Assembly: GCF_004803635.1 (NCBI RefSeq) | Contig: NZ_SSWX01000002.1 | Location: 62,001-126,000, forward strand | Origin: Lampropedia aestuarii | Lineage (GTDB): Bacteria > Pseudomonadota > Gammaproteobacteria > Burkholderiales > Burkholderiaceae_C | Length of the DNA: 64,000 nucleotides | Direction: 5' to 3' | Part shown: one piece after another, positions 44,932 to 54,415 of the stretch | How the letters are laid out: every line of letters starts with the position of its first letter | How positions within the stretch are numbered: the stretch's first letter is position 1 | The notes under the pieces: model-generated | Told to the model about the DNA's origin: nothing | Database searches by the model: none | The model's input: the letters and a program-made list of their open reading frames with translations, nothing else | Program-made: the position numbers and the translations under genes

Positions 44932-46236
44932 ATGTCCCGCACTCCCGAACAACTGATTATTCGTGGTGGTCAAACGCTGCAAGGTGAAGTCACCATTTCT
45001 GGCGCCAAAAATGCAGCCCTGCCGCTGCTGTGTGCTGCCCTGCTGACCGATGAGCCAATTGTTTTACGCAATGTGCCGCGCCTGCAAGATGTGCGCACGA
45101 TGTTGCAATTGCTCTCGCATATGGGCGTGCAAACCCGCCATGACGCCGATGGCACCGTGCATCTGCATGCGCAGTCATTAGGCCAGCCAGAAGCGCCCTA
45201 CGATTTGGTGCGCAGCATGCGTGCCTCAATCCTCGCGCTGGGGCCCTTGATGGCGCGCATTGGTTACGCCAAAGTGGCTTTGCCTGGCGGCTGTGCGATT
45301 GGTTCACGCCCGGTCGACCAACACATCCGCGGTTTGCAGGCGATGGGCGCCGAGACCGTGATCGAACACGGCAATATCATTGCTACCCTGCCGCACGATG
45401 CCGAACGCCTGCAAGGCGCGCGCATCACAACCGACATGGTGACCGTCACCGGCACTGAAAACCTGTTGATGGCCGCCGTTTTGGCCGAAGGCGAAACCAT
45501 TTTGGCCAATGCCGCGCAAGAGCCTGAAATCATTGATCTGGCCGAAATGCTGATTGCAATGGGCGCGCGCATTGAAGGACACGGCACGGGCATTATTCGT
45601 ATCCAAGGCGTAGAGCGCCTGCACGGCTGCGACCACAGCGTGGTAGCCGACCGCATTGAAGCGGGTACGTTTTTATGCGCAGTGGCCGCAACTGGCGGCG
45701 ATGTGCTGCTCAAAGGCGCACGCGGCAAGCATTTGGGCGCGGTATTGGAAAAGCTGCGCGATATGGGCGTATCGATTGAGTGCTTGGACACCGGTATCCG
45801 GGTCAGCAGCCCGGGTGCGGCCTCTGGAAAACTGCTCGCTCAAAGCCTGCGCACGACCGAATACCCAGGCTTTCCCACCGACATGCAAGCACAGTTCATG
45901 GCGCTGAACTGCGTGGTGCAAGGGCCATCGACCATCGCCGAGACGATTTTTGAAAACCGCTTCATGCATGTCAGCGAACTCATTCGCTTGGGCGCACGCA
46001 TTCAAACCGATGGCAAAGTTGCCGTTGTGGAAGGCGGCGCGCTGCTCAGCGGCGCCGAGGTCAGCTCAACCGATTTGCGTGCGTCAGCCTGCCTGGTCAT
46101 TGCCGGGCTCGTGGCGCAAGGCCAAACCTGTGTGAGTGAGTTGCACCACCTGGACAGGGGCTACGACAATATCGAGGCCAAGCTACGCAGCCTGGGCGCG
46201 AACATTGAGCGCCATCAAGCTTGCGCGGCATCCTAA
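44932..46236 (+). CDS. murA: UDP-N-acetylglucosamine 1-carboxyvinyltransferase MurA
   Basis: MurA performs the first committed step of peptidoglycan synthesis, adding enolpyruvate from PEP to UDP-GlcNAc. The ATG at 44932 gives 434 residues. The catalytic Cys lies in [16 protein letters not shown]. Other conserved stretches include [12 protein letters not shown] at the start and [12 protein letters not shown]. The TAA stop is the first codon of a dispersed repeat, and the convergent kinase gene's stop lies 8 bases further, inside the same repeat. Confidence 0.96.
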   Translation: MSRTPEQLIIRGGQTLQGEVTISGAKNAALPLLCAALLTDEPIVLRNVPRLQDVRTMLQLLSHMGVQTRHDADGTVHLHAQSLGQPEAPYDLVRSMRASILALGPLMARIGYAKVALPGGCAIGSRPVDQHIRGLQAMGAETVIEHGNIIATLPHDAERLQGARITTDMVTVTGTENLLMAAVLAEGETILANAAQEPEIIDLAEMLIAMGARIEGHGTGIIRIQGVERLHGCDHSVVADRIEAGTFLCAVAATGGDVLLKGARGKHLGAVLEKLRDMGVSIECLDTGIRVSSPGAASGKLLAQSLRTTEYPGFPTDMQAQFMALNCVVQGPSTIAETIFENRFMHVSELIRLGARIQTDGKVAVVEGGALLSGAEVSSTDLRASACLVIAGLVAQGQTCVSELHHLDRGYDNIEAKLRSLGANIERHQACAAS

Positions 46237-46250
46237 GAGCCTGTTCAAAG
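46234..46250 (+). repeat. Dispersed repeat core at the murA / kinase convergent stops
   Basis: TAAGAGCCTGTTCAAA begins with the murA stop codon. The stop of the leftward histidine kinase (46245-46247) is the complement of its TTCAAA part. Both genes therefore end inside one repeat copy. Confidence 0.75.
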
Positions 46251-48308
46251 CGTTGACACACGCTCTCCCACATCAGGCTCCAGCCCGGTTTCAGTGAAAG
46301 CCACGCTGCGCTGCGGTCGGCAAGGTGCAGGCGTGGTGGCGTCTTGACTGGCATCCATGCTGACTTGCTGCGTCGCAGCCGCGGCGGTGGCCTGCACATT
46401 TGCCATCGGCACGATCGCACAGACCGACGTGCCACTGGGCCCTGACTCTACATCAAACACGGCACCAATGCGCTTGGCCCGCGCCGTCATGCTCCGAAAG
46501 CCAACCGTGAGGCCGGCCTCCTTAACGGCAGCAACATCAAAGCCAATGCCATCGTCCTCCACACAGACCGACATGGTTGCAACTGCATGCCCATCCTCTT
46601 GCACAAGAACAGAAACACGCACGTGGCGCGCGCGGCTGTGCTTGATGATATTGGCCAATGCCTCCTCAACCAAGCGCGTCAAGCCCAAACACTGCAAAGC
46701 CGTTGGCCGCTGATGCCCAGGCCATTCAGGCGCAATGCGCCAGTGCGAGGCCACATCCAGCTCATCCAAAATGCGTGTAAAGCGGTGGCGCACGGGAGCA
46801 ATCCACTGCAGCGGCGACTCAGGCGCCAAGCTGTTCGAGCTGGCGCCGTGGTCAATGACCTGGCGCAAATCATCGCGCATGATTTTCAGCATCGACAACA
46901 CGCGCTCTTTGGGCACCATCGCAGGGGCTTGCTCAACCATGGCCAAACCACGCACCAAGGTTCCCCCCAAGCCATCGTGCAAGTCATGAGAGATTTGCAC
47001 CCGCTCTTGCAGCTTGGCATTCTCAAGTGCATGTGTGTGGGCTTTGGACAAAGCCTGCTCCAGCTCTTGGCGAACCATCTCGACTCGCTCTTCCAGCGCG
47101 AAGTTGAATTGCTCGATCATGCGCATGCCCTGCGCCAGCCGTCCGCCAAGCAGCAGTGCCATCAGCAAGGTCGCCAATGGGGCAACGATAGGATTCCAAG
47201 TCTGGCCCGGCGACTGTTCATGCACAACCAGCCACATATCGTGCACCGCCACGACAAGTATCAACAACAAACACAGGGCAAAACCGATATTGTGGCGGCT
47301 GCGGCCTGTGGAATGTGGCCGCCATACATGCCACTCAAACTGCAAGCAATTGAGAAAGAACGCTGCACCAAAACCATACCAAATCAACGCAAAGACCACA
47401 GGAGCGTTGGCGCGAGGAGCAAACAGCGCAGCGGCCACCGCGCCTAGCATGCTCCACAATAAGAGGCGCTCAATGCGTGGAAATTGCTGGGCGCCAAAAC
47501 GCCACATGAACATGCAAAAAGCGCCTACATAAACAGCAAACACGGCAATATTCAATCGCGACAGGCTCAAGGCCTCGAGCCAGGGCTGTGAACTGGTGGC
47601 CAAAATGGTCGCCAGATAAGCAGCCCAACTCAGCGAAGTCAACGCATACCAGCCAAAGCTGCGCTCGCTCCTGCGCATCAGCCAGACAATGAAAAAAAAG
47701 CCACCAATGGCGACATTCATGCCTAAGGTCAGCATATAGACAGTACGCTGGCTCCACCAGCGCTGCGCATACGCTGTCTGCACTGTATCCACCGGACCCA
47801 GTCGCAATGGGCCCAAGCCGATTTGCAATGCGGGAACGCCAGTTACCTTGACCCATACCGAATTGACACCATCGCGAATGGAGCTCTCAGGCAGCACCCA
47901 CCACCTGGGCATATTCCAGCTGAGCGAGAAGGGCTCAACCATAGAATGGTCGCGCCACACCAAGGTGTCATTGCTATACACCTCGCCAGCCAGGCTCATG
48001 CCATCAATTCCCAAGGCCAGCGGCTCAGCCTCTGCCTGCGCTGAGTAGGCATCGGCACTGCAGCGCAGCTGCCAGTCAATGCGGTACCAAACTGTGTCTT
48101 GGGGTTTTGCAAGATCGCTCTCCCAACGGTTGGGCAATGACACATCACGCCAGCCCTTGACTGGCCGTGCCGCACGCCCATTGCTGCTGGCTTGCTCGGC
48201 TGCGGCCTGAACCGAGATGATTTCAGGGCCGCACATCGCCCAAGCTGAAGTGGCCCCCAGCAAAAACCAGCACAACAAGGCCCTTGCAAGACCTGCAAAC
48301 TGGGTCAC
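46245..48308 (-). CDS. 7TM-type sensor histidine kinase (NarL-class partner)
   Basis: A 687-residue kinase. A signal peptide (residues 1-24) precedes a periplasmic 7TMR-DISM-like sensor domain (about 50-170), seven hydrophobic helices (about 190-390), a short coiled coil, and a HisKA_3 H box ISHDLHDGLGGTL with H441. A HATPase domain follows (EEALANIIKHSRA, DDGIGFD, GLTVGFRSMTARA). The last 60 residues are a low-complexity tail. It overlaps its regulator by four bases. The ligand is unknown. Confidence 0.92.
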   Translation of the reverse strand: MTQFAGLARALLCWFLLGATSAWAMCGPEIISVQAAAEQASSNGRAARPVKGWRDVSLPNRWESDLAKPQDTVWYRIDWQLRCSADAYSAQAEAEPLALGIDGMSLAGEVYSNDTLVWRDHSMVEPFSLSWNMPRWWVLPESSIRDGVNSVWVKVTGVPALQIGLGPLRLGPVDTVQTAYAQRWWSQRTVYMLTLGMNVAIGGFFFIVWLMRRSERSFGWYALTSLSWAAYLATILATSSQPWLEALSLSRLNIAVFAVYVGAFCMFMWRFGAQQFPRIERLLLWSMLGAVAAALFAPRANAPVVFALIWYGFGAAFFLNCLQFEWHVWRPHSTGRSRHNIGFALCLLLILVVAVHDMWLVVHEQSPGQTWNPIVAPLATLLMALLLGGRLAQGMRMIEQFNFALEERVEMVRQELEQALSKAHTHALENAKLQERVQISHDLHDGLGGTLVRGLAMVEQAPAMVPKERVLSMLKIMRDDLRQVIDHGASSNSLAPESPLQWIAPVRHRFTRILDELDVASHWRIAPEWPGHQRPTALQCLGLTRLVEEALANIIKHSRARHVRVSVLVQEDGHAVATMSVCVEDDGIGFDVAAVKEAGLTVGFRSMTARAKRIGAVFDVESGPSGTSVCAIVPMANVQATAAAATQQVSMDASQDATTPAPCRPQRSVAFTETGLEPDVGERVSTL

Positions 48309-49003
48309 TCGATCATCCCCCTGGCACGGGCAACGCTTACCGCATTGATGCGAGTGGACACAGCCAACTTGCGATAAATGCGTTTGACATGGGTCTCTAC
48401 CGTAAAGCGGGAAATGAACAATGCCTCGGCAATTTCACGGTTGGATAATCCATCGCCCACGAGATGCAGGATTTCCGCCTCCCGCTCACTGAGCCGCTCA
48501 TAAGACTGATTGGACGGCGTTGTCTGGCTTATCTCAGGCTTGGGCAAGAGCTGCAAAATACGCCGTGCAATGAACGGATCAATGGGGGCTCCGCCTCGCA
48601 GCACACTGCGGATTGACAGCATAACCTCAAAATCATCACGCTCTTTGAGCACATAGCCGGTCGCACCAGCCTTGAGCGCACCCACAATCGCCTCCTCAGA
48701 GCTCCAGGCCGAGACCACCAAAATGCCCAAACTGGGATCATCGGCGCGCAACTCAGCAATCAGCTCTCTGCCATTGCCATCGGGCAGTTGCAAATCAATC
48801 AAGGCCAAGGCCACCGGTTGCATCGCCAGCAAGTCCCGCGCCTGCCCCAGGCTGGCCGCATGCATGATGGCATCGGCCTGGTAACCCAATTGCAGCAGCA
48901 CAGCGTGCAAACGCTGCTGCAGCAATGGCTCGTCCTCTACCACCAACACAGGAATCGGCAAGGTTGTATGCTCAACAGACGAAGGTGAAGGCGCAGTAGT
49001 CAT
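48305..49003 (-). CDS. NarL/LuxR-family response regulator
   Basis: A 232-residue regulator from the ATG at 49003 (an in-frame TTG at 49072 lies within a repeat and is less likely). The receiver has E23-D24-E25 and phosphoacceptor D70 (ALIDLQLPDGNG), with Lys in GYVLKERDD. The LuxR-type helix-turn-helix is LSEREAEILHLVGDGLSNREIAEAL. It is cotranscribed with the downstream kinase gene through an ATGA overlap. Confidence 0.93.
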   Translation of the reverse strand: MTTAPSPSSVEHTTLPIPVLVVEDEPLLQQRLHAVLLQLGYQADAIMHAASLGQARDLLAMQPVALALIDLQLPDGNGRELIAELRADDPSLGILVVSAWSSEEAIVGALKAGATGYVLKERDDFEVMLSIRSVLRGGAPIDPFIARRILQLLPKPEISQTTPSNQSYERLSEREAEILHLVGDGLSNREIAEALFISRFTVETHVKRIYRKLAVSTRINAVSVARARGMIE

Positions 49004-49065
49004 ATCTTGCCATCTTAGACCCAGCCTGCAGGTGCTGCATATCCCTGAAATCAGGTATTTGTGCT

Positions 49066-49082
49066 GTTTCAAACAGGCTCTA
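49066..49082 (-). repeat. Inverted copy of the dispersed repeat core
   Basis: On the minus strand it reads tagagcctgtttgaaac, close to TAAGAGCCTGTTCAAA. It lies just upstream of the response regulator, in the opposite orientation to the copy at 46234, so the two-component operon is bracketed by inverted copies. Confidence 0.55.
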
Positions 49083-49271
49083 TGATCGCCGCTAGCGCGG
49101 TCAAGGCCACATTGTGCATTAGCCTAGGCCCAGCAGCTGCTGGATCTGTGCACCGCACCTGAATGGGCCGCCAGGCACCTTTTAAAGTCCAAACCCATCG
49201 TGATAATGGAAGAAGTGGAACGTATTGCTACGTAGCGCTGATGAAGCAACACGAAACGCCATGCCCGCTCC

Positions 49272-50072
49272 CTACTCGCCATCGAAGCGGTAAATATCCA
49301 TCGCCAAAAAGCCCATATCGACACCGGCATCCAAGCGCTGGGCCTGCAAGTCATCGCTCTGCCCTGCTGCCCCCATGGCGAAAAATAATGGCAGTAAGTG
49401 CTCATCACTAGGATGGGCCTGGGCGGCAAATGGGGCCAGCTTGCGGTAGTCCAGCAAAGCGCTGACATCATTGTCTGAGAGCTTTTGCCCAATCCACTCA
49501 ATGAATGGCCGCACATACGGCGCCTCGTGGCCATCGCCATAACCCGCACGCCAATCATGCAGGTTGTGGGTAATGCTGCCAGAGCCAATCAGCAACACAC
49601 CCTCATCACGCAAGGACTCCAATGCGTGCCCCATGGCCAATTGGTGAGCAGGTCCTAAACGGGGCTGAATGGACAGTGGCACAACCGGAATATGGGCTTC
49701 TGGATACAGCAGTCGCAACGGCACCCAAGCACCATGGTCCAAACCGTAGTCAGGCACGAATTGCGCTGGCAACTGCGCTTGCTGCAATAGCTCCACCACA
49801 CGGCGCGCCAGTGCAGGATCGCCTGGCGCTGGGTATTGGATATCAAACAGCGCTTGCGGAAATCCACCAAAATCATGGATGGTTTCAGGCTTAGCGGCGC
49901 CACCCACCATTGGCTGCCTACCCAGCCAATGGGCCGAGGCAATCACAATGGCTTTGGGTTGCTCGATGGCCTGAGCCAATTGCGCCAATTGCTCTCCCAC
50001 CAAACCTGGCTGCAGCGCCGTCATGGGTGAGCCATGTGAAATAAACAAAGAAGGCATACGGGATCTGCTCAT
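49272..50072 (-). CDS. DODA-type extradiol ring-opening dioxygenase family protein (YgiD-like)
   Basis: A 266-residue protein of the class III extradiol dioxygenase (LigB/YgiD) family. The ATG at 50072 has aaggag eight bases upstream. Metal-ligand histidines are visible in LFISHGSPM, IASAHWLG, YGLDHGAWVPL and GSGSITHNL. E. coli YgiD cleaves DOPA in vitro; the natural substrate here is unknown. DoxX is upstream on the same strand with a 258-base gap. Confidence 0.88.
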   Translation of the reverse strand: MSRSRMPSLFISHGSPMTALQPGLVGEQLAQLAQAIEQPKAIVIASAHWLGRQPMVGGAAKPETIHDFGGFPQALFDIQYPAPGDPALARRVVELLQQAQLPAQFVPDYGLDHGAWVPLRLLYPEAHIPVVPLSIQPRLGPAHQLAMGHALESLRDEGVLLIGSGSITHNLHDWRAGYGDGHEAPYVRPFIEWIGQKLSDNDVSALLDYRKLAPFAAQAHPSDEHLLPLFFAMGAAGQSDDLQAQRLDAGVDMGFLAMDIYRFDGE

Positions 50073-50330
50073 CACAAAACTCCTTGGTAGGCATGTGCGC
50101 TCAGCACACATACGTTTGAACTAAAAGCAGGGCTGGCAGCAAGCGCTGGCCATCGAAGCTGATTAATAGCGGCTAACACCGCCGCGCAAGCTGAAGGTGG
50201 GCGGTTGCGACCAGGCGTGAAACGCAAGCACTACAACAGGGACCAACTGGGTTGTACATCGACGCATCAAAGACGGTGCCGCTGCTTTAAAGGGCCAGTG
50301 GTGAAACGCCCTGCCCTCAATACCTGCACA

Positions 50331-50753
50331 TCAGCGCGAGCGCAATGTGAAGCGGCCATCGCCCAATAAAAACTGAACGATCAATAAAAAGGCCCAAACC
50401 GCAGGGTATTCCCAGCCGCCGCCCTGGTTGGAAAAGCCAAAGCCATTGGCACCGTGGACCGTCACAATCGTGCCCAACAACAGAGGCACGCCTATCAGGC
50501 CAAACCAACGGGCATAAATACCTACCAACATCGCCACTGCAATTGCCAACTCAAGCGCAATCGTGATGTAGGCAAGCACCGCAGGCAAGCCCAGCGACTG
50601 AAAATAGGCAGCAGTGCCTGCAGGTGTAAACACCAATAACTTGGTCAAGCCATGAACCAAAAACAAAACACCCAAACCGATGCGCAGAGCAGCTGCGCCA
50701 TAGCCTGCCGTCGGGCTAAGTGATAAGTCAAATGTGGAGACAATGCGTTGCAT
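50331..50753 (-). CDS. DoxX-family membrane protein
   Basis: A 140-residue four-helix protein of the DoxX/DoxD family. The ATG at 50753 precedes QRIVSTFDLSLSPTAGYGAAALRIGLGVLFLVHGLTKLL, typical of the family. An upstream ATG is in frame but adds a Cys/Arg-rich stretch unlike relatives. The family is linked to redox and sulfur stress in some bacteria, but the exact role is unknown. Confidence 0.88.
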   Translation of the reverse strand: MQRIVSTFDLSLSPTAGYGAAALRIGLGVLFLVHGLTKLLVFTPAGTAAYFQSLGLPAVLAYITIALELAIAVAMLVGIYARWFGLIGVPLLLGTIVTVHGANGFGFSNQGGGWEYPAVWAFLLIVQFLLGDGRFTLRSR

Positions 50754-51115
50754 GATAGACCTTCGTGAGCACCACATCAGTGGCAAGGCCGCAAGTTTAT
50801 TGCCTCAAAATAAAAACATAAACCATCACGATTCAAACTAATTATTCATAAAAAAGAAACAAAAGGCACTGAAACTACCAACCTGCCCATTGCCAGCATT
50901 GCCTGACGCAAGCCTCCCAAAAGACCAAAGCACCGCCCAACAGCGCAGCTCCTGGCAGTTTGGCGTAATGGATATCCACTAAAATATTTGACAACCGCAT
51001 GCGCCACAATGCAGCAGCCCGGTTCCTGGGCTAGCTCCAATTGGCCGTGGCCTGGACTGGCCATTGCGCTGCAGTAGGCCAGGACCTTTCGATTGACCCT
51101 CAACAACGCATTGCC
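50754..51115. other. 362-base divergent gap between DoxX and the Trp-rich protein
   Basis: The left part (50800-50870) is strongly A+T-rich and probably holds the doxX promoter, though boxes could not be assigned with confidence. No gene is supported. Confidence 0.5.
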
Positions 51116-51364
51116 ATGTATCTCCTAGGCCTGTCACTGATTTTGCTTGCCCTGAAGTATTTTGCTATCGGCCCGGTGGCCCAGTGGCCGTGGTGGTGGA
51201 TTGCTGTGCCTTTTGGCCTGACGGCTGCATGGTGGTCGTGGGCCGACTGGTCGGGCTATACCAAGCGCAAAACCATCGAAAAAGAAAATGCCAAAAAGAA
51301 TGCCCGCATTGCGCGCGATCGTGCGCGCCTTGGCCTGACCTCGCCCCGAAAACCGAAAAAATAA
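51116..51364 (+). CDS. Small Trp-rich protein (TIGR04438 family)
   Basis: An 82-residue protein: MYLLGLSLILLALKYF helix, then PVAQWPWWWIAVPFGLTAAWWSWADWSGYTKRK with eight tryptophans, and a strongly basic C-terminus (KENAKKNARIARDRARLG, PRKPKK). This matches a small family known from Burkholderiales with no assigned function. The ATG at 51116 is preferred over an upstream frame because the family begins there. It likely has two membrane helices with a basic cytoplasmic tail. Confidence 0.88.
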   Translation: MYLLGLSLILLALKYFAIGPVAQWPWWWIAVPFGLTAAWWSWADWSGYTKRKTIEKENAKKNARIARDRARLGLTSPRKPKK

Positions 51365-51527
51365 AGCACCCCAAGTGGATCTGAGGTGCGCTGCCGAGCC
51401 CACAACAACATGCACTACCGCTCAATTGAAACGCTTTCATAATGGCATTTAACAGCAGCTTTTGTCATTGCGGTGCGCATTAAGGATAATGTGGCTCAAG
51501 CTGCCAAGGGCGGCATTCTTTTTTTCA

Positions 51528-51550
51528 AGTGCTGAATACTGTTCAGTACT
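51528..51550. promoter_or_regulatory. Inverted repeat just upstream of pepN
   Basis: Nine-base arms agtgctgaa and ttcagtact (one mismatch) flank a five-base centre, ending 26 bases before the pepN ATG. A weak GC stem followed by seven T (51500-51525) precedes it. It could be an operator or a leader hairpin over the ribosome binding region. Confidence 0.3.
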
Positions 51551-51576
51551 CCGAACCGATCTCGCAAAAAATACAC

Positions 51577-54282
51577 ATGACCGATACATCTATCCTCGTG
51601 CCTGACTCACCGCAGCCCCACACTATCCATCGAGAGGATTACCTTGCGCCAGCTTTCTGGATTGACACTGTCGAGCTGACGTTTGACCTCGACCCAGCCA
51701 AAACCCGCGTACTCAACAAAATGCGCGTGCGCCGCAACACCGCAGTGGGCACCGATCTACCACTGCGTCTCGATGGTGAGGATTTGAATCTGGCCCGCGT
51801 ACTGGTCAATGGCCAAGGCGCAACGTTCAAAATGGACAATGGCCAGCTGGTACTCTCCAACCTGCCCGTTGATGAGTCTGGCTTTGATCTAGAGATATTC
51901 ACCACGTGCCAGCCGGAAAAAAACACCTCGCTGTCCGGCCTGTACACCAGCCAAGGTGCTTTTTTTACACAGTGCGAGGCAGAGGGCTTTCGCCGCATCA
52001 CCTATTTCTTGGACCGCCCTGATGTGATGAGCATCTACAGCGTCACCTTGCGGGCCGATCAAGCGCTCTACCCGGTGCTACTCTCCAACGGCAATCTGGT
52101 CGAAGAAGGCGCATTGGAAGACGGCCGCCACTATGCAAAATGGCATGACCCGTTCAAAAAGCCAAGCTACCTGTTTGCCTTGGTCGCAGGCAAGCTCGTC
52201 GCGCGCGAGCAGCGCATCATTGCGCGCAATGGCAAAGAGCATTTGCTGCAAGTCTATGTGCGCCCAGGTGACCTGGAAAAAACCGAGCATGCGATGCAAT
52301 CCCTGATTGCGTCGATTGCCTGGGACGAAGCGCGCTTTGGCCTGCACCTGGATCTGGACCGTTTCATGATTGTGGCCACCAGCGACTTCAATATGGGCGC
52401 AATGGAAAACAAAGGCCTGAACATTTTCAACACCAAGTATGTGCTGGCAAGCCAAACAACGGCCACCGACGTGGACTTTGCCAACGTCGAAAGCGTTGTT
52501 GGCCACGAGTACTTCCACAACTGGACTGGCAACCGCATCACCTGCCGCGACTGGTTCCAGCTGTCCTTGAAAGAAGGTCTGACCGTATTCCGCGACCAGG
52601 AGTTCTCCATGGACATGGCCGGCAGCGACAGCGCCCGCGCAGTCAAACGCATTGAAGACGTGCGCCTTTTGCGCACCAACCAGTTTGCTGAAGATGCCGG
52701 TCCAATGGCCCACCCAGTGCGCCCAGACAGCTACCAGGAAATCAATAATTTCTACACGCTGACGATTTACGAAAAAGGCGCTGAAGTCGTGCGCATGATG
52801 CACACGCTGGTGGGTGAGGCAGGTTTCCGCAAAGGCATCACACTGTACTTTGAGCGCTTTGATGGCCAGGCCGTGACCTGCGATGATTTCGCCCAGGCGA
52901 TTGCTGACGCCAACCCTGACAGCGCACTGCACAAGCTGCTGCCCCAGTTCAAACTCTGGTACAGCCAGGCCGGCACCCCACACGTACAAGCGACTGGCCT
53001 TTACGATGAGATGGCGCAAACATACACCCTGCGCCTGACACAATCCCTGCGCCCGACCCCCGGCCAGCCCGACAAACAGGCAGCAGTGATTCCAGTCAAG
53101 CTCGGTTTGCTGACACGCAGCGGCCAGGCCCTGCCGCTACAACTGCAAGGTGAGGCCACTGAAGCCCAGTTTGAGAGAACCTTGGTGCTGTCCGAAGCGC
53201 AGCAAACCTTTACCTTTGTCAATCTGGCCCAAGCGCCAGTGCCGTCGCTGTTGCGTGGCTTCAGCGCCCCAGTTGTGCTGCACCAGCAACTCGACGAAGA
53301 AGAGTTGGAGGTGCTGCTCGAGCACGACAGCGACCCATTCAACCGCTGGGAAGCGAGCCAACGCTGGGCCCAGCAAATCATGCTGAATGCATTGCGCGAC
53401 GGCAATGACGCGCCAATGCTGCCCGAGCGCTATCTGGCCGCATTGCGTAAAGTCCTCAACGATCCACTGCTGGATGCGGCATTCAAAGACCTGGTGCTGA
53501 CGCTGCCGACCGAAGGCTATATCGCCGAGCAGCTTGACGTGGTCAACCCACAACGCATTCACGCTGTGCGCCAAACCTTGCTGTCTCAACTGGCCTCTGC
53601 GCTAAAAGCTGATTGGCAGCGCGTTTGGGAATTGCACAACGACACAGGCGCCTACACGCCAGACGCGATCTCTACAGGTCGCCGTGCTCTGGCAGGCAAA
53701 GCCCTGGCCATGTTGACACTTGATGCGATGCACAGTGGCGACAGCGTCTGGCCAGGCAAAGCCTTGCAGCGCTTCAAAGACGCCAGCAATATGACCGACC
53801 GTTTCAATGCACTGGCAGCCCTGGTGTCCGCACGGCACCCACTCGCTGGCAACGCGCTGGCGCTGTTCTACCAACTCTTCAAAGACAATGCCCTGGTGCT
53901 GGACAAATGGTTCCAGCTGCAAGCCAGCGCACCCGGTCTGCAAGGAGATGCTCTGACCAAAGTGCAGCAGCTGATGCAGCACCCGGACTTCACACTGAAA
54001 AACCCCAACCGCGCACGCAGCCTGATTTTTGGCTTTACCAATGCCAACCCGGCGGGCTTCCACCGTGCCGACGGCGCTGGCTACCAATTCTGGGCCGATC
54101 AGGTAATCGCCTTGGATGCCATCAACGCACAAACCGCTGCGCGCCTGGCCCGTGCAATGGACGCGTGGCGCAAGCTCGATGCGCCTTTCCAGGCGCAAGC
54201 GCAAACCGCTCTGCAACGCGTAGCCGCGCATGGCAAGCTGAGCAAAGACGTGCGCGAGATCATTGAGAAGTCATTGGCCTAA
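51577..54282 (+). CDS. pepN: Aminopeptidase N
   Basis: PepN is the broad-specificity M1 zinc aminopeptidase of the cytoplasm. The ATG at 51577 gives 901 residues, near the E. coli length; an upstream GTG is less likely. The exopeptidase motif GAMEN is at about 273-277 (FNMGAMENKGLNIFN). The zinc motif is H310-EYF-H314 with E333 (HEYFHNWTGNRITCRDWFQL then LKEGLTVFRDQEFS). The long C-terminal helical domain is complete. The TAA stop is the first codon of a dispersed repeat. Confidence 0.97.
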   Translation: MTDTSILVPDSPQPHTIHREDYLAPAFWIDTVELTFDLDPAKTRVLNKMRVRRNTAVGTDLPLRLDGEDLNLARVLVNGQGATFKMDNGQLVLSNLPVDESGFDLEIFTTCQPEKNTSLSGLYTSQGAFFTQCEAEGFRRITYFLDRPDVMSIYSVTLRADQALYPVLLSNGNLVEEGALEDGRHYAKWHDPFKKPSYLFALVAGKLVAREQRIIARNGKEHLLQVYVRPGDLEKTEHAMQSLIASIAWDEARFGLHLDLDRFMIVATSDFNMGAMENKGLNIFNTKYVLASQTTATDVDFANVESVVGHEYFHNWTGNRITCRDWFQLSLKEGLTVFRDQEFSMDMAGSDSARAVKRIEDVRLLRTNQFAEDAGPMAHPVRPDSYQEINNFYTLTIYEKGAEVVRMMHTLVGEAGFRKGITLYFERFDGQAVTCDDFAQAIADANPDSALHKLLPQFKLWYSQAGTPHVQATGLYDEMAQTYTLRLTQSLRPTPGQPDKQAAVIPVKLGLLTRSGQALPLQLQGEATEAQFERTLVLSEAQQTFTFVNLAQAPVPSLLRGFSAPVVLHQQLDEEELEVLLEHDSDPFNRWEASQRWAQQIMLNALRDGNDAPMLPERYLAALRKVLNDPLLDAAFKDLVLTLPTEGYIAEQLDVVNPQRIHAVRQTLLSQLASALKADWQRVWELHNDTGAYTPDAISTGRRALAGKALAMLTLDAMHSGDSVWPGKALQRFKDASNMTDRFNALAALVSARHPLAGNALALFYQLFKDNALVLDKWFQLQASAPGLQGDALTKVQQLMQHPDFTLKNPNRARSLIFGFTNANPAGFHRADGAGYQFWADQVIALDAINAQTAARLARAMDAWRKLDAPFQAQAQTALQRVAAHGKLSKDVREIIEKSLA

Positions 54283-54345
54283 GAGCCTATTCATCATCTC
54301 CGCGCAACCGCATTGAAATCCCAAAGGATGCAATGCGGTCAGCGC
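54280..54345 (+). repeat. Dispersed repeat copy at the pepN stop, with hairpin
   Basis: It begins taagagcctattcat at the pepN stop, then atctccgcgcaaccgc shared with the copy at 6591. Arms accgcattg (54307-54315) and caatgcggt (54331-54339) form a perfect 9-bp stem. It lies between the convergent pepN and the feruloyl-esterase-like gene and could end both transcripts. Confidence 0.7.
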
Positions 54346-54415
54346 AAAGATCGTAAACAGCTTTGAAAGAGCAACTCTCCAGGGCGCTTTTACTGCAAGG
54401 CCTAACAATGGCAGC

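Noticed and set aside
50846-51106. 86-codon leftward frame in the DoxX / Trp-rich gap
   Set aside because: There is no domain or start signal, and it lies across the likely promoter region.
51528-51550. LexA box before pepN
   Set aside because: CTG and CAG are 9 rather than 10 bases apart and the centre is not AT-alternating.
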